Below, piece by piece: positions 27,374-36,747 of a DNA stretch of 64,000 bases; the stretch's first letter is position 1, and each line of letters opens with the position of its first letter. A model generated the notes under the pieces. That model searched no databases and was not told where the DNA came from. It saw nothing but the letters and a program-made list of their open reading frames with translations. Position numbers and translations under genes: made by a program. Source of the stretch: an uncultured Bacteroides sp. (GTDB lineage Bacteria > Bacteroidota > Bacteroidia > Bacteroidales > Bacteroidaceae); contig UQTJ01000001.1 of the NCBI GenBank assembly GCA_900544075.1, positions 1 to 64,000 on the forward strand. The letters are read 5' to 3'.

Positions 27374-29602
27374 ATGAAACATTCCTTATTCCTAATTTTA
27401 TCGGTATTTTTCTGCTCATGCAGCAAAAAAGCAGATATCCTGACAGAATGTGAAATACCTGAGAAATACGCCTATAAGGTGGATTCCGTACTCTCGTTAA
27501 TGACTATTGACGAGAAAATTGGTCAATTAAACCAATACACAGGTAATTGGCAAGCAACAGGTCCGGTAGTGGAAGACCCAACAAAAATTGAACAAATAAA
27601 AGAAGGCAAAGTAGGCTCAATGCTAAATATAAAATCCGTTAAACATACAAAAGAGCTACAGGAATACGCCATGCAGTCAAGACTTCGTATTCCATTAATA
27701 TTCGGACTTGACGTAATACACGGACTACGTACGGTTTACCCTATACCATTGGGCGAAGCTGCAAGTTTCGACCTTGACATAATAAGGCGCACTGCAGCTG
27801 GAGCAGCAAAAGAGACTGCGGCACAAGGGGTACACTGGACATTCGCACCTATGGTTGACGTAAGCAGGGACGCAAGATGGGGCAGAGTAATGGAAGGTGC
27901 AGGTGAAGACACATGGTACGGCTCGCAAGTGGCAAAAGCTCGCGTACAAGGCTTCCAAGGAGATAATTTATCGGATAATAACACAATAATGGCATGTGCA
28001 AAACATTTTGCTGCATACGGTGCGTGCATAGCTGGAAAAGATTACAATACAGTAGATATCTCAGAACAGACACTGCACGAGGTGTATTTACCACCATTCA
28101 AGGCTGCAGTAGATGCAGGTGTAGCCACCTTCATGAACAGTTTCAATGAGTTAAACGGCATTCCGGCTACAGGCAATATCGACCTTCAACGTGGTATTCT
28201 GAAAGGAGAATGGGGTTTTAACGGTCTAACCGTTTCAGACTGGGGGTCCATTCGTGAAATGATAGCACATGGGTACGTAGAGGATTTAAAAGGAGCTGCA
28301 GAGAAAGCGATATTGGCAGGATGCGACATTGACATGGAATCACGTGCTTATCATTATAGTTTAAAGGAACTTGTTGAAAAAGGTATTGTTTCCGAAAATT
28401 ATCTGAATGATGCTGTACGTAGGGTATTGTTGAAAAAATTCGAACTCGGATTATTTGATGATCCTTTCAAGTATTGCGATGAAGAACGCGAAAAAGAGGT
28501 GGTACTATCGCAGGAATTGAAAGATTTGTCAAGAGAAGCTGGACAAAAATCAATAGTTCTGATGAAAAATAATCAAGAGACTCTTCCGTTAATACAAAAT
28601 TACAGGTCAATAGCTGTCATAGGAGCATTGGCTAAATCACAAAAAGACATGCTTGGTTTTTGGGCGAATGAGGGTATAGTGGAAGAAGTCACAACTGTAT
28701 TTGATGGATTAAAAAACAAATTTCCATCTTCTAAGATAATATACGCTGAAGGATATGATCTTGAAAGCTATGACCTGAAATTAAACGAAGCACTGTCTGC
28801 CGCACACCAATCAGACATTGTAGTAGTAGCAGTAGGTGAACGTTTTGACCATAGCGGTGAGGCAAAATCACGCGCAGACATCAATGTGAACCCAAATCAC
28901 CAACTACTGGTAAAAGAGCTAAAAAAGACCGGAAAGAAAGTAATAGTTTTATTAATGGGAGGACGCCCGATGATATTCAATGAAATGGAACCGTATGCTG
29001 ACGCTATATTGTTGACCTGGTGGCTTGGAACTGAAGCAGGGAATGCTATAGCAGATGTACTGGCCGGTGATTACAACCCTTCAGGCAAGCTACCAATGAC
29101 ATTTCCTTCACACGTGGGTCAAATTCCTATTTACTACAATTACAAAAACACAGGTCGTCCGGAAGACAACAACGTAGGCTATTCCTGCCGTTATCAAGAC
29201 ATCAGCTTTGAACCGGCTTATCCATTCGGTTATGGATTAAGTTATTCCAAATTCGAATTGTATGACATGGCTGTAAGTGACAGTTTATTCACACTTGACA
29301 AACCGCTGGAAGCAAGTATAACAATAAAAAACACAGGCAAGTACACCGGTAAAGAAACAGTACAATTATATATAAGAGACTTGACCGCTTCTATCACACG
29401 TCCTATCAAAGAATTAAGAGGTTTTGAACAAGTGTCACTAAACCCGGGGGAGGAAAAGAAAATTGTGTTCAAACTTTCCAATGAAGAGCTAGGATTCGAG
29501 TTGAAAAACAAAGGCTGGATTTTAGAGCCAGGTAAATTTGATATAATGATAGGAGTAAACTCAAGAGATTTGACGAGCAAACGAGTTGAATTAATAAAAT
29601 AA
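27374..29602 (+). CDS. GH3 beta-glycosidase lipoprotein
   Basis: A 742-residue enzyme of the BglX-like GH3 type with N-terminal barrel, alpha/beta sandwich and C-terminal fibronectin-III-like domain. The signal ends in FFCSCSKK (Cys14 or Cys16 lipidated). Substrate residues KH (210-211) and the nucleophile Asp289 (TVSDWG) are present. Usual activity is beta-glucosidase or beta-xylosidase. The sugar cannot be fixed by sequence. It starts 11 bases after GH78. Confidence 0.92.
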   Translation: MKHSLFLILSVFFCSCSKKADILTECEIPEKYAYKVDSVLSLMTIDEKIGQLNQYTGNWQATGPVVEDPTKIEQIKEGKVGSMLNIKSVKHTKELQEYAMQSRLRIPLIFGLDVIHGLRTVYPIPLGEAASFDLDIIRRTAAGAAKETAAQGVHWTFAPMVDVSRDARWGRVMEGAGEDTWYGSQVAKARVQGFQGDNLSDNNTIMACAKHFAAYGACIAGKDYNTVDISEQTLHEVYLPPFKAAVDAGVATFMNSFNELNGIPATGNIDLQRGILKGEWGFNGLTVSDWGSIREMIAHGYVEDLKGAAEKAILAGCDIDMESRAYHYSLKELVEKGIVSENYLNDAVRRVLLKKFELGLFDDPFKYCDEEREKEVVLSQELKDLSREAGQKSIVLMKNNQETLPLIQNYRSIAVIGALAKSQKDMLGFWANEGIVEEVTTVFDGLKNKFPSSKIIYAEGYDLESYDLKLNEALSAAHQSDIVVVAVGERFDHSGEAKSRADINVNPNHQLLVKELKKTGKKVIVLLMGGRPMIFNEMEPYADAILLTWWLGTEAGNAIADVLAGDYNPSGKLPMTFPSHVGQIPIYYNYKNTGRPEDNNVGYSCRYQDISFEPAYPFGYGLSYSKFELYDMAVSDSLFTLDKPLEASITIKNTGKYTGKETVQLYIRDLTASITRPIKELRGFEQVSLNPGEEKKIVFKLSNEELGFELKNKGWILEPGKFDIMIGVNSRDLTSKRVELIK

Positions 29603-29609
29603 CAACGAT

Positions 29610-31583
29610 ATGAAGAAATATGTATTTTTACTTTTGACAATAAGTTTGTGTATCGGTTGTAAAAAAGAGAATTCCGTGATTGATATTGACAAACTATGCT
29701 TTATTAATTCTTTTTCTATAATAGGTGAAGATCATTCCACATACTCTTTGGATATAGACTTCAACAAAGGTGAAATAAAAAACGATAAACCTATTCCCTT
29801 ATCTGTTGATATAAGTAACGCATTAATTAGTTTCAATACAGAAGAAGGAATTGAAGTAAAAGATATAAATAACAATTTATTAATATCAGGAGAGTCTAAA
29901 CTAAATCTAATATTTCCAACTGTAATAGGAATATTTTATAAGAATGAAAAGATTTACGAATACAAGATTTCATTAACAAAAGAAGTAGATCCTAATTTTT
30001 CGTTATTAAATATAACAGGATTTGATAGTAATGGAACTAATATTCCATTATATATTAATGATGAAAATATTTATAACAGATTCCTACTTGAAAAACAAAT
30101 AAATTTATCATCAATTGTCATTAAATATGAAGCCAATATGTATGGTTCATTATACTATAACAATACCAGACTTGACAATGGTGAGACAAAATTGGATTGT
30201 ACAAGTACAAACAAATTACAATTAATATCCCCTGACGGACAAATTAAAGAATACAATTTGAACCTTTACAACTCTATTCCACAATCAAATAATGTAGAAT
30301 ATTTCGAGAATGAAACAATGCATATTTACGAAGGTGGTGGTCTGACATTTAATTTATATCATGGTCATATCTTTAGCATGAATAAAGACAATCAAGATAA
30401 ATTCTATAAACTATTGTTTGAAAATCTTGATATGAAATATATTTTATACAACTATAAAAAAAGACCAACAGACATAAAAGAGAATTTAGAAATGTTCGAC
30501 ACTTTCTTGGATAATGCAAAAAAATACAATAATGATTTAAACGTAGTAGCATTATTGGGTGCAGATTTTCCAGAAGAGATGAAAACAACAAAGAAGATTA
30601 ATGGTGAAGAATTAAGCATACTAAACATTGAAAAAGAAAATATATATGATGAGCTCAGCGAATATGAATATCAAATTTTAAATGATATGCATGAAAGAGG
30701 TCATGATGTTAATATTTTAAGTGTATGCAATGAACCTGATTGGGAGAAGAAATGGCTATGGGGATATGAAGATTCCAAAATAGGAATAAAAGAACTTATA
30801 AAGAAATCTATTCCACCATTATTAGAAAAAATAGGGGAAAATGGTTCTTTCAATAAACCCCAAATTATGGTACCTGCAACAATCAGTCCGAAATCATGTT
30901 TTGAATATATCAATATTTTGAAAAGTGATAATGAAGTATGGGAACTTGTGGATATTATCAACACACATCAATACGTAAACGGATGTGACAAAAATGCCTT
31001 CCAAAATATTAAAAACAATCTTGACGGCAAATTATTCATACAAAGTGAGCAACATGTAAATAAAGGTGATAATTTAGGACTATCCGGTTATGACAGAGAA
31101 CAAAAAGCTATTGCTTCTTTAATAGCTATGTTTGAAGTTGCAGTAAACAACGGAGCAAGTTCATGGTGTTACTTCGTATCTAATGTGCCTGATGAAGATA
31201 GTGATGTAGGACTGATGCAAATAGCATGGGAAGGTGAACCTAAACCATATAAACAATATTATGCCTACAAACAGTTACATACATTTTATGGAAATAAAGC
31301 AAACGTAATAAAAACAGCTACAACAAATAACAATTTAAGAATTGTAGGATTTAAATCTATAGACAACAATAAAATAATAATTAATATTGGAAATATTTCA
31401 AAAGACAAAATTTTAATTAATCAGAGAATTATCGAAAATGCTGAAAAAATTAGCATATACGAAACAAGCAAAAGAAAAAACATGGAATGCATAGAAGATA
31501 TAAAATATAAAGGGAACTCAAAATTATTATTAGAGTTAAACCCATTTTCATTATATTCAATTGTTATCACATGTAACGACTAA
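29610..31583 (+). CDS. Clan GH-A glycoside hydrolase lipoprotein, family not assigned
   Basis: A 657-residue lipoprotein (LCIGC, Cys17). Two Ig-like beta modules of the sort found in Bacteroides surface proteins come first (about 25-125 and 130-222). A TIM barrel follows (about 230-555), with an acid/base candidate Glu375 in SVCNEPDW and a nucleophile candidate Glu480 in FIQSEQH, then a C-terminal beta-sandwich (to 657). This build recalls GH30, but I do not recognise a close family. Spacing of 105 residues between the two Glu fits clan GH-A. The gene is extremely A+T-rich. A surface endo-acting role is inferred. It starts 8 bases after GH3. Confidence 0.72.
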   Translation: MKKYVFLLLTISLCIGCKKENSVIDIDKLCFINSFSIIGEDHSTYSLDIDFNKGEIKNDKPIPLSVDISNALISFNTEEGIEVKDINNNLLISGESKLNLIFPTVIGIFYKNEKIYEYKISLTKEVDPNFSLLNITGFDSNGTNIPLYINDENIYNRFLLEKQINLSSIVIKYEANMYGSLYYNNTRLDNGETKLDCTSTNKLQLISPDGQIKEYNLNLYNSIPQSNNVEYFENETMHIYEGGGLTFNLYHGHIFSMNKDNQDKFYKLLFENLDMKYILYNYKKRPTDIKENLEMFDTFLDNAKKYNNDLNVVALLGADFPEEMKTTKKINGEELSILNIEKENIYDELSEYEYQILNDMHERGHDVNILSVCNEPDWEKKWLWGYEDSKIGIKELIKKSIPPLLEKIGENGSFNKPQIMVPATISPKSCFEYINILKSDNEVWELVDIINTHQYVNGCDKNAFQNIKNNLDGKLFIQSEQHVNKGDNLGLSGYDREQKAIASLIAMFEVAVNNGASSWCYFVSNVPDEDSDVGLMQIAWEGEPKPYKQYYAYKQLHTFYGNKANVIKTATTNNNLRIVGFKSIDNNKIIINIGNISKDKILINQRIIENAEKISIYETSKRKNMECIEDIKYKGNSKLLLELNPFSLYSIVITCND

Positions 31584-31611
31584 TTTATCACTTATTAAAC
31601 AATATAGAATA

Positions 31612-33822
31612 ATGAAGAAAATAATATTATTTTATCTATTGATAATATTTACAAATATCAATGCAAAAATAATCACCTGCGATAAAAGGAATTCTCCCGG
31701 AACATGGCTTTGTTTCCGAAAAGAAATACAAATTGATGATGTAAAAAAACAGCAATCATTAAAAATTGCTGCCGATACGAAATATTGGTTGTGGGTGAAC
31801 GGAGAACTCGTAATAAGGGAAGGCGGACTTAAAAGAGGTCCCAATCCGCAAGACACTTATTGCGATGTATTCGACGAACTTAAAGGATTAAAAAAAGGTA
31901 AAAACACTATTGCTATCTTGGTCTGGTATTTCGGCAAGGACGGTTTCAGCCATAAAAACTCACCAACCGCTGGAGTATATTTCGATTTGAAAATAGGTAA
32001 ACAAAATTTCACGAGTGATGCGACATGGAAAGCATCAATACATCCGGCATTTTATGTACCTTCAGGCAAAAAACCCAACTACAGACTGGCAGAATCAAAC
32101 ATAGGATACAACGCAGCATTGGATAATGAATTTTATTCAATCAATTTCGATGACTCGTCATGGGAGAATGCGAAAGAAGTAACTATGAAAAATTCAGGAT
32201 GGAATGACCTCGTGGAAAGACCAATACCTATGTGGAAAGACTATGGTTTGAAAAACTATCTAAAAACCACCAATCAAGGAGACACACTGATTTTAGCAGA
32301 CTTACCATACAATTCACACATTACGCCATACATAAAATTGAAAGCCCCGGCTGGATTGAAAATAGATATGCGTACAGATAACTACATGGGAGGCGGTGCT
32401 CCTAATGTTTATGCAGAATACATTACCAAAGAAGGAATACAGGAATTTGAGGCTTACGGATGGATGAACGGACATCAGGTACGCTACACATTACCTAAAG
32501 GTATAGAAGTGATTGATGTAAAATTTAGAGAAACCGGTTATGATACTGAATTTGCCGGCAGTTTTACATGCAACGACAATTATTTCAACACACTTTGGAA
32601 AAAATCACTCAGAACACTGTACGTTACAATGAGGGACACTTACATGGACTGCCCTGACAGGGAACGTTCACAATGGTGGGGAGACGTGGTAAACGAACTT
32701 GGAGAGGCTTTCTATTCGCTGGACAGCAAAGCTCACTTGCTTACCAAAAAAGGGATACATGAACTAATGTACTGGCAACGCAAAGACAGTGTGATTTACG
32801 CTCCCGTTCCTTCAGGTAACTGGAATCAAGAATTACCTATGCAAATGTTGGCAAGCGTGGGATATTACGGATTTTGGACATATTACATGGGATCAGGCGA
32901 CAAAAACACTATAGCCGATGTATATCCTTACGTAAGAAAATACATACACGTCTGGAAAACAGATAATGAAGGATTGGTAATACCGAGAAAAGGCGGATGG
33001 ACTTGGGGAGACTGGGGAGAAAATAAGGACTTGACACTTCTCTACAACCTTTGGTATTCTATTGCCTTGAAAGGATTTGAGAACATGGCGCTACTTATCG
33101 GAGAAAAAGATGATGCATTATGGGCAGCAAACACAAATACAAGGTTGAAAGAAGTATTCCACAAAAAATTTTGGAACGGCTACTATTACATTTCACCAGG
33201 ATATGAAGGTGTACCTGATGACAGGTCACAGGCATTAGCTATCGTAGCAGGAATTTTACCCAAAGACAAATATAACACCATAAGACCATTCTTCGGAAAA
33301 TATTACAACGCCAGTCCATATATGGAAAAATACGTATTGGAAGCGCTTTGCACGATGGGATTTGAGAACGATGCACTTGACAGGATGAAAAAGCGATACA
33401 AAAACATGGTGGAAAGCCATCTAAGCACACTTTGGGAAGGCTGGGGCATCGGCAATAAAGGATATGGAGGCGGCTCGTATAATCATGCGTGGAGCGGAGG
33501 ACCTTTAACTATTCTCTCACAATACTTCCTGGGTGTATCACCATCCGTACCAGGATTCAAGGAATTTAACTTCCATCCACGTACAGGATATTTAGAAAAC
33601 TTGAAAGGTGATATACCAACGGCTAATGGGAAAATATCAGTAAGCATTGAGAGACACGGAAACATGGTAAAAGCGTTACTGACGGTACCTGAAGGATTGA
33701 GTGCCAATATCAATAACTGTGAATATAAAGATCTGAAGATCAAAGGCAGAAGATATAAGACCAAGAACGGATTTTGCAAGTTGAAAAGCGGAAACTGGGA
33801 AATAACATATTCAATACGATAA
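31612..33822 (+). CDS. GH78-like alpha-L-rhamnosidase
   Basis: A 736-residue exported enzyme. The ATG at 31612 starts a clear signal peptide (MKKIILFYLLIIFTNINA). Upstream codons would only add a non-signal extension overlapping the previous gene. A beta domain with WLWVNGE (the rhamnosidase N-terminal fold) leads to an (alpha/alpha)6 barrel holding DCPDRERSQWWGD at about 346-358. It is shorter than the GH78 at 24603 and lacks the first fibronectin-like domain, so it likely acts on another linkage. It is the last gene of PUL 1. Confidence 0.85.
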   Translation: MKKIILFYLLIIFTNINAKIITCDKRNSPGTWLCFRKEIQIDDVKKQQSLKIAADTKYWLWVNGELVIREGGLKRGPNPQDTYCDVFDELKGLKKGKNTIAILVWYFGKDGFSHKNSPTAGVYFDLKIGKQNFTSDATWKASIHPAFYVPSGKKPNYRLAESNIGYNAALDNEFYSINFDDSSWENAKEVTMKNSGWNDLVERPIPMWKDYGLKNYLKTTNQGDTLILADLPYNSHITPYIKLKAPAGLKIDMRTDNYMGGGAPNVYAEYITKEGIQEFEAYGWMNGHQVRYTLPKGIEVIDVKFRETGYDTEFAGSFTCNDNYFNTLWKKSLRTLYVTMRDTYMDCPDRERSQWWGDVVNELGEAFYSLDSKAHLLTKKGIHELMYWQRKDSVIYAPVPSGNWNQELPMQMLASVGYYGFWTYYMGSGDKNTIADVYPYVRKYIHVWKTDNEGLVIPRKGGWTWGDWGENKDLTLLYNLWYSIALKGFENMALLIGEKDDALWAANTNTRLKEVFHKKFWNGYYYISPGYEGVPDDRSQALAIVAGILPKDKYNTIRPFFGKYYNASPYMEKYVLEALCTMGFENDALDRMKKRYKNMVESHLSTLWEGWGIGNKGYGGGSYNHAWSGGPLTILSQYFLGVSPSVPGFKEFNFHPRTGYLENLKGDIPTANGKISVSIERHGNMVKALLTVPEGLSANINNCEYKDLKIKGRRYKTKNGFCKLKSGNWEITYSIR

Positions 33823-33967
33823 GGTTTTAAAAAAACACAAATAACTTTTTATATTAAACCAATTTTTGTGAATGATGTGAAAGTAAAAAAACACACGTTT
33901 ATTTCGTTTTCTACAATACCTTAATTTATTTTATCCTCCAATCCCTAATTCTAAATTCAAAAAATCG

Positions 33968-33975
33968 TATCTTTG
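33968..33975 (+). promoter_or_regulatory. -7 box for the PASTA - rluD - ddl unit
   Basis: TATCTTTG lies 20 bases before the start codon at 33996. No good -33 box is seen. The 173 bases between PUL 1 and this gene otherwise hold only A+T-rich sequence. Confidence 0.5.
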
Positions 33976-33995
33976 TCGAAAATATTCAACAAGTT

Positions 33996-34646
33996 ATGAT
34001 AGGATTTAAAGACTTCTTTTCGTTCCAGAAAAACAAGTTCTTCTGGATAAACATAATTGGGATGGTGGTAGTAGTTATTGCCGCTTCATGGGGAACGCTG
34101 GCATGGCTTGATTCATATACAAGGCATGGAGAGGCACACATTGTTCCTGATGTGAAAAACAAAAGCATTGAAGAGGCTGCAAAGATTATCAGTCAGGGTA
34201 CAATGAAATATGCTGTAATTGATTCCAACTATGTGAAAGGCGTTCCGGCCGGAATGGTCTTGGAACAGGCTCCGGCTGCCGGTTCAAGAGTGAAAGAAGG
34301 AAGAACGGTTTATCTCACTATCACGACAACATCCGTACCGTTGGTAACATTGCCCGACATCATAGACAACAGTTCCGTAAGACAGGCTGCTGCAAAGCTG
34401 AAAAGTATCGGTTTCAAACTTACCGAACCAGAACTCGTTCCGGGGGAACAGGACTGGGTGTATGGCATCAAATACAGAGGCAAAGAGCTGAAATCGGGTG
34501 ATAAGGTTCCGAATGAGGCTTTGCTCACTTTATGTGTAGGCGATACGCATCTGAGAGATTCACTGGCTGTTGATTCTACTTACATGGAAATAAACTCCAT
34601 ACCGGATACTGAAAATGATGTAAAAGTAGATGATTCCTGGTTCTAA
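33996..34646 (+). CDS. Membrane-anchored PASTA-domain protein
   Basis: A 216-residue protein with a short cytoplasmic end, one membrane helix (about 16-38) and two PASTA domains in the periplasm (about 46-112 and 113-185), recognisable by VPDVKNKSIEEAAKII and LPDIIDNSSVRQAAAKL. PASTA domains bind cell-wall peptide or muropeptides. No kinase or transpeptidase domain is attached. The gene sits directly before rluD and ddl, which suggests a cell-wall link, but its role is not known. Confidence 0.85.
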   Translation: MIGFKDFFSFQKNKFFWINIIGMVVVVIAASWGTLAWLDSYTRHGEAHIVPDVKNKSIEEAAKIISQGTMKYAVIDSNYVKGVPAGMVLEQAPAAGSRVKEGRTVYLTITTTSVPLVTLPDIIDNSSVRQAAAKLKSIGFKLTEPELVPGEQDWVYGIKYRGKELKSGDKVPNEALLTLCVGDTHLRDSLAVDSTYMEINSIPDTENDVKVDDSWF

Positions 34647-34660
34647 CTAATACTGAAAGA

Positions 34661-35728
34661 ATGGCTGAAGATATTTATTTGGACGATTTAGACGAGACTT
34701 TGGATGATATAGAACCTGCAGGAGGTTCAGGAGAGCTGTATGAGCATTTCAAGGTGGTGGTAGACAAGGGGCAATCGCCGGTGAGAATTGACAAGTATCT
34801 TTTTGAAAGGATTGTCAATGCTTCAAGAAACAGAATACAGAGTGCGGCAGATGCAGGGTTTGTAATGGCTAACGGGAAACCGGTCAAGAGCAGTTACAAG
34901 GTAAAGCCTTTGGATGTGCTGACAGTCATGATGTACCGTCCGAAGTATGACAATGATATTATCCCGGAGGACATTCCTTTGGATATTGTTTATGAGGACA
35001 GCGAACTGATGGTAATCAACAAACCGGCCGGTTTAGTGGTACATCCGGGATGCGGAAACTATCACGGGACATTAGTGAACGCTATTGCATGGCATCTGAG
35101 GGATGTTCCGACATACGACCCTAACGACCCACAAGTGGGACTGGTTCACCGTATAGACAAGGATACTTCGGGGCTGCTTGTTATTGCAAAAACTCCTGAT
35201 GCAAAGACAAGCCTCGGAATGCAGTTCTACAATAAAACGACAAAACGTGAATACAACGCATTGGTGTGGGGTATAGTAGAAGAAGATGAGGGTACGATAA
35301 CAGGAAACATCGGACGTAATCCGAAAGACAGAATGCAGATGGCTGTCATGTCGGACCCTGAACAAGGGAAGCATGCAGTGACACATTATAAGGTATTGGA
35401 AAGGCTCGGATATGTGACCTTAGTGAAATGTGTACTCGAAACGGGAAGAACGCATCAGATACGTGTCCATATGAAACACATAGGTCATGTGCTTTTCAAC
35501 GATGAAAGATACGGAGGAAATGAAATTCTGAAAGGTACTCATTTCAGCAAATACAAGCAGTTCGTGAACAACTGTTTCGATATATGCCCAAGACAGGCTC
35601 TACATGCCAAGACTTTGGGTTTCGTCCATCCTAAAACGGGCGAAGAAATGTTCTTCACATCCGAATTGCCAAAGGATATGACTGAACTGATTGAAAAATG
35701 GAGAACTTATATAAGTAATAGAGAATAA
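34661..35728 (+). CDS. RluD-family 23S rRNA pseudouridine synthase
   Basis: A 355-residue RNA-modifying enzyme with an N-terminal S4 RNA-binding domain (about 41-95) and a RluA-type catalytic domain. The catalytic Asp166 lies in GLVHRIDKDTSG. The RluD group makes pseudouridines in helix 69 of 23S rRNA. RluA and RluC are alternatives, but the S4 domain and length favour RluD. It starts 14 bases after the PASTA gene and ends 3 bases before ddl. Confidence 0.88.
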   Translation: MAEDIYLDDLDETLDDIEPAGGSGELYEHFKVVVDKGQSPVRIDKYLFERIVNASRNRIQSAADAGFVMANGKPVKSSYKVKPLDVLTVMMYRPKYDNDIIPEDIPLDIVYEDSELMVINKPAGLVVHPGCGNYHGTLVNAIAWHLRDVPTYDPNDPQVGLVHRIDKDTSGLLVIAKTPDAKTSLGMQFYNKTTKREYNALVWGIVEEDEGTITGNIGRNPKDRMQMAVMSDPEQGKHAVTHYKVLERLGYVTLVKCVLETGRTHQIRVHMKHIGHVLFNDERYGGNEILKGTHFSKYKQFVNNCFDICPRQALHAKTLGFVHPKTGEEMFFTSELPKDMTELIEKWRTYISNRE

Positions 35729-35731
35729 AAT

Positions 35732-36721
35732 ATGAAACGTACAGTAGCAATTATTGCCGGCGGTGATTCTTCTGAACATGAAGTTTCAATGAACAGCGCA
35801 AAAGGCATTTATTCATTTATCGACAAGGAAAGATATAACCTCTATATAGTAGAACTCAGCAAGAAGGCATGGGAGGCTGTGCTTGCCGACGGTAGCCGTT
35901 CAACTGTGGACAAGAATGATTTCAGCTTCATGGATGGCGACAAGAAGATAAAACCGGACTTCGCATATATCACAATCCATGGCACTCCGGGCGAAAACGG
36001 TATCCTTCAGGGATATTTCGAGCTGTTGGACATCCCCTACTCTACTTGCGACGTATTAGTTTCAGCCATGACATTCAGCAAGTTCACTCTTAACCAATAT
36101 CTGAAAGGATTCGGAATAAGAGTAGCTGAATCAATGCTTGTGAACAAACGTTTCGGTATAGAGGATAAGGATGTAGTAGAGAAAATCGGACTTCCATGTT
36201 TCATCAAACCTAACGCAAGCGGTTCGAGCTTCGGAGTGACTAAAGTCAAGACTGTGGAACAGATTCAGCCTGCACTGCAAGCTGCATTTGCCGAGTCGGA
36301 CGATGTTATGATAGAGGCTTTCATGGACGGTATAGAACTGGCAAACGGATGCTATAAGACTAAAGACAAGTCTGTGGTATTCCCTATCACCGAGGTAGTG
36401 AGCGACAACGAGTTCTTCGACTACAATGCGAAGTACAAAGGTGAAGTGACAGAAATCACTCCTGCCCGTCTTAGCCCTGAGCTTACTGAGAGGGTGAAGA
36501 AACTTACATCCGCCATCTACGATATCTTAGGATGTAAAGGTATTGTCAGAATAGACTATATCATAACCGAGGGCGAGAAAATAAATATGCTTGAGATTAA
36601 CACCACACCGGGCATGACAGCAACAAGCTTTATTCCACAGCAGGTAAAGGCTGCCGGACTGGATTTCAAGGATGTAATGACTGACATTATCGAAGAAGGT
36701 TTGTCAAAAAGCAACAAATAA
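35732..36721 (+). CDS. ddl: D-alanine-D-alanine ligase
   Basis: A 329-residue ATP-grasp enzyme that joins two D-alanines for peptidoglycan. Glu15 (SSEHEVS) binds the first D-Ala, KPNASGSSFG (159-168) forms the ATP loop, and Asp275, Glu288 and Asn290 (EINTTPGMT) hold magnesium with the same spacing as E. coli DdlB. Cytoplasmic. Part of the PASTA - rluD - ddl - acyltransferase run. Confidence 0.95.
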   Translation: MKRTVAIIAGGDSSEHEVSMNSAKGIYSFIDKERYNLYIVELSKKAWEAVLADGSRSTVDKNDFSFMDGDKKIKPDFAYITIHGTPGENGILQGYFELLDIPYSTCDVLVSAMTFSKFTLNQYLKGFGIRVAESMLVNKRFGIEDKDVVEKIGLPCFIKPNASGSSFGVTKVKTVEQIQPALQAAFAESDDVMIEAFMDGIELANGCYKTKDKSVVFPITEVVSDNEFFDYNAKYKGEVTEITPARLSPELTERVKKLTSAIYDILGCKGIVRIDYIITEGEKINMLEINTTPGMTATSFIPQQVKAAGLDFKDVMTDIIEEGLSKSNK

Positions 36722-36747
36722 TATACTAACCATAAAAATATAAAGCC

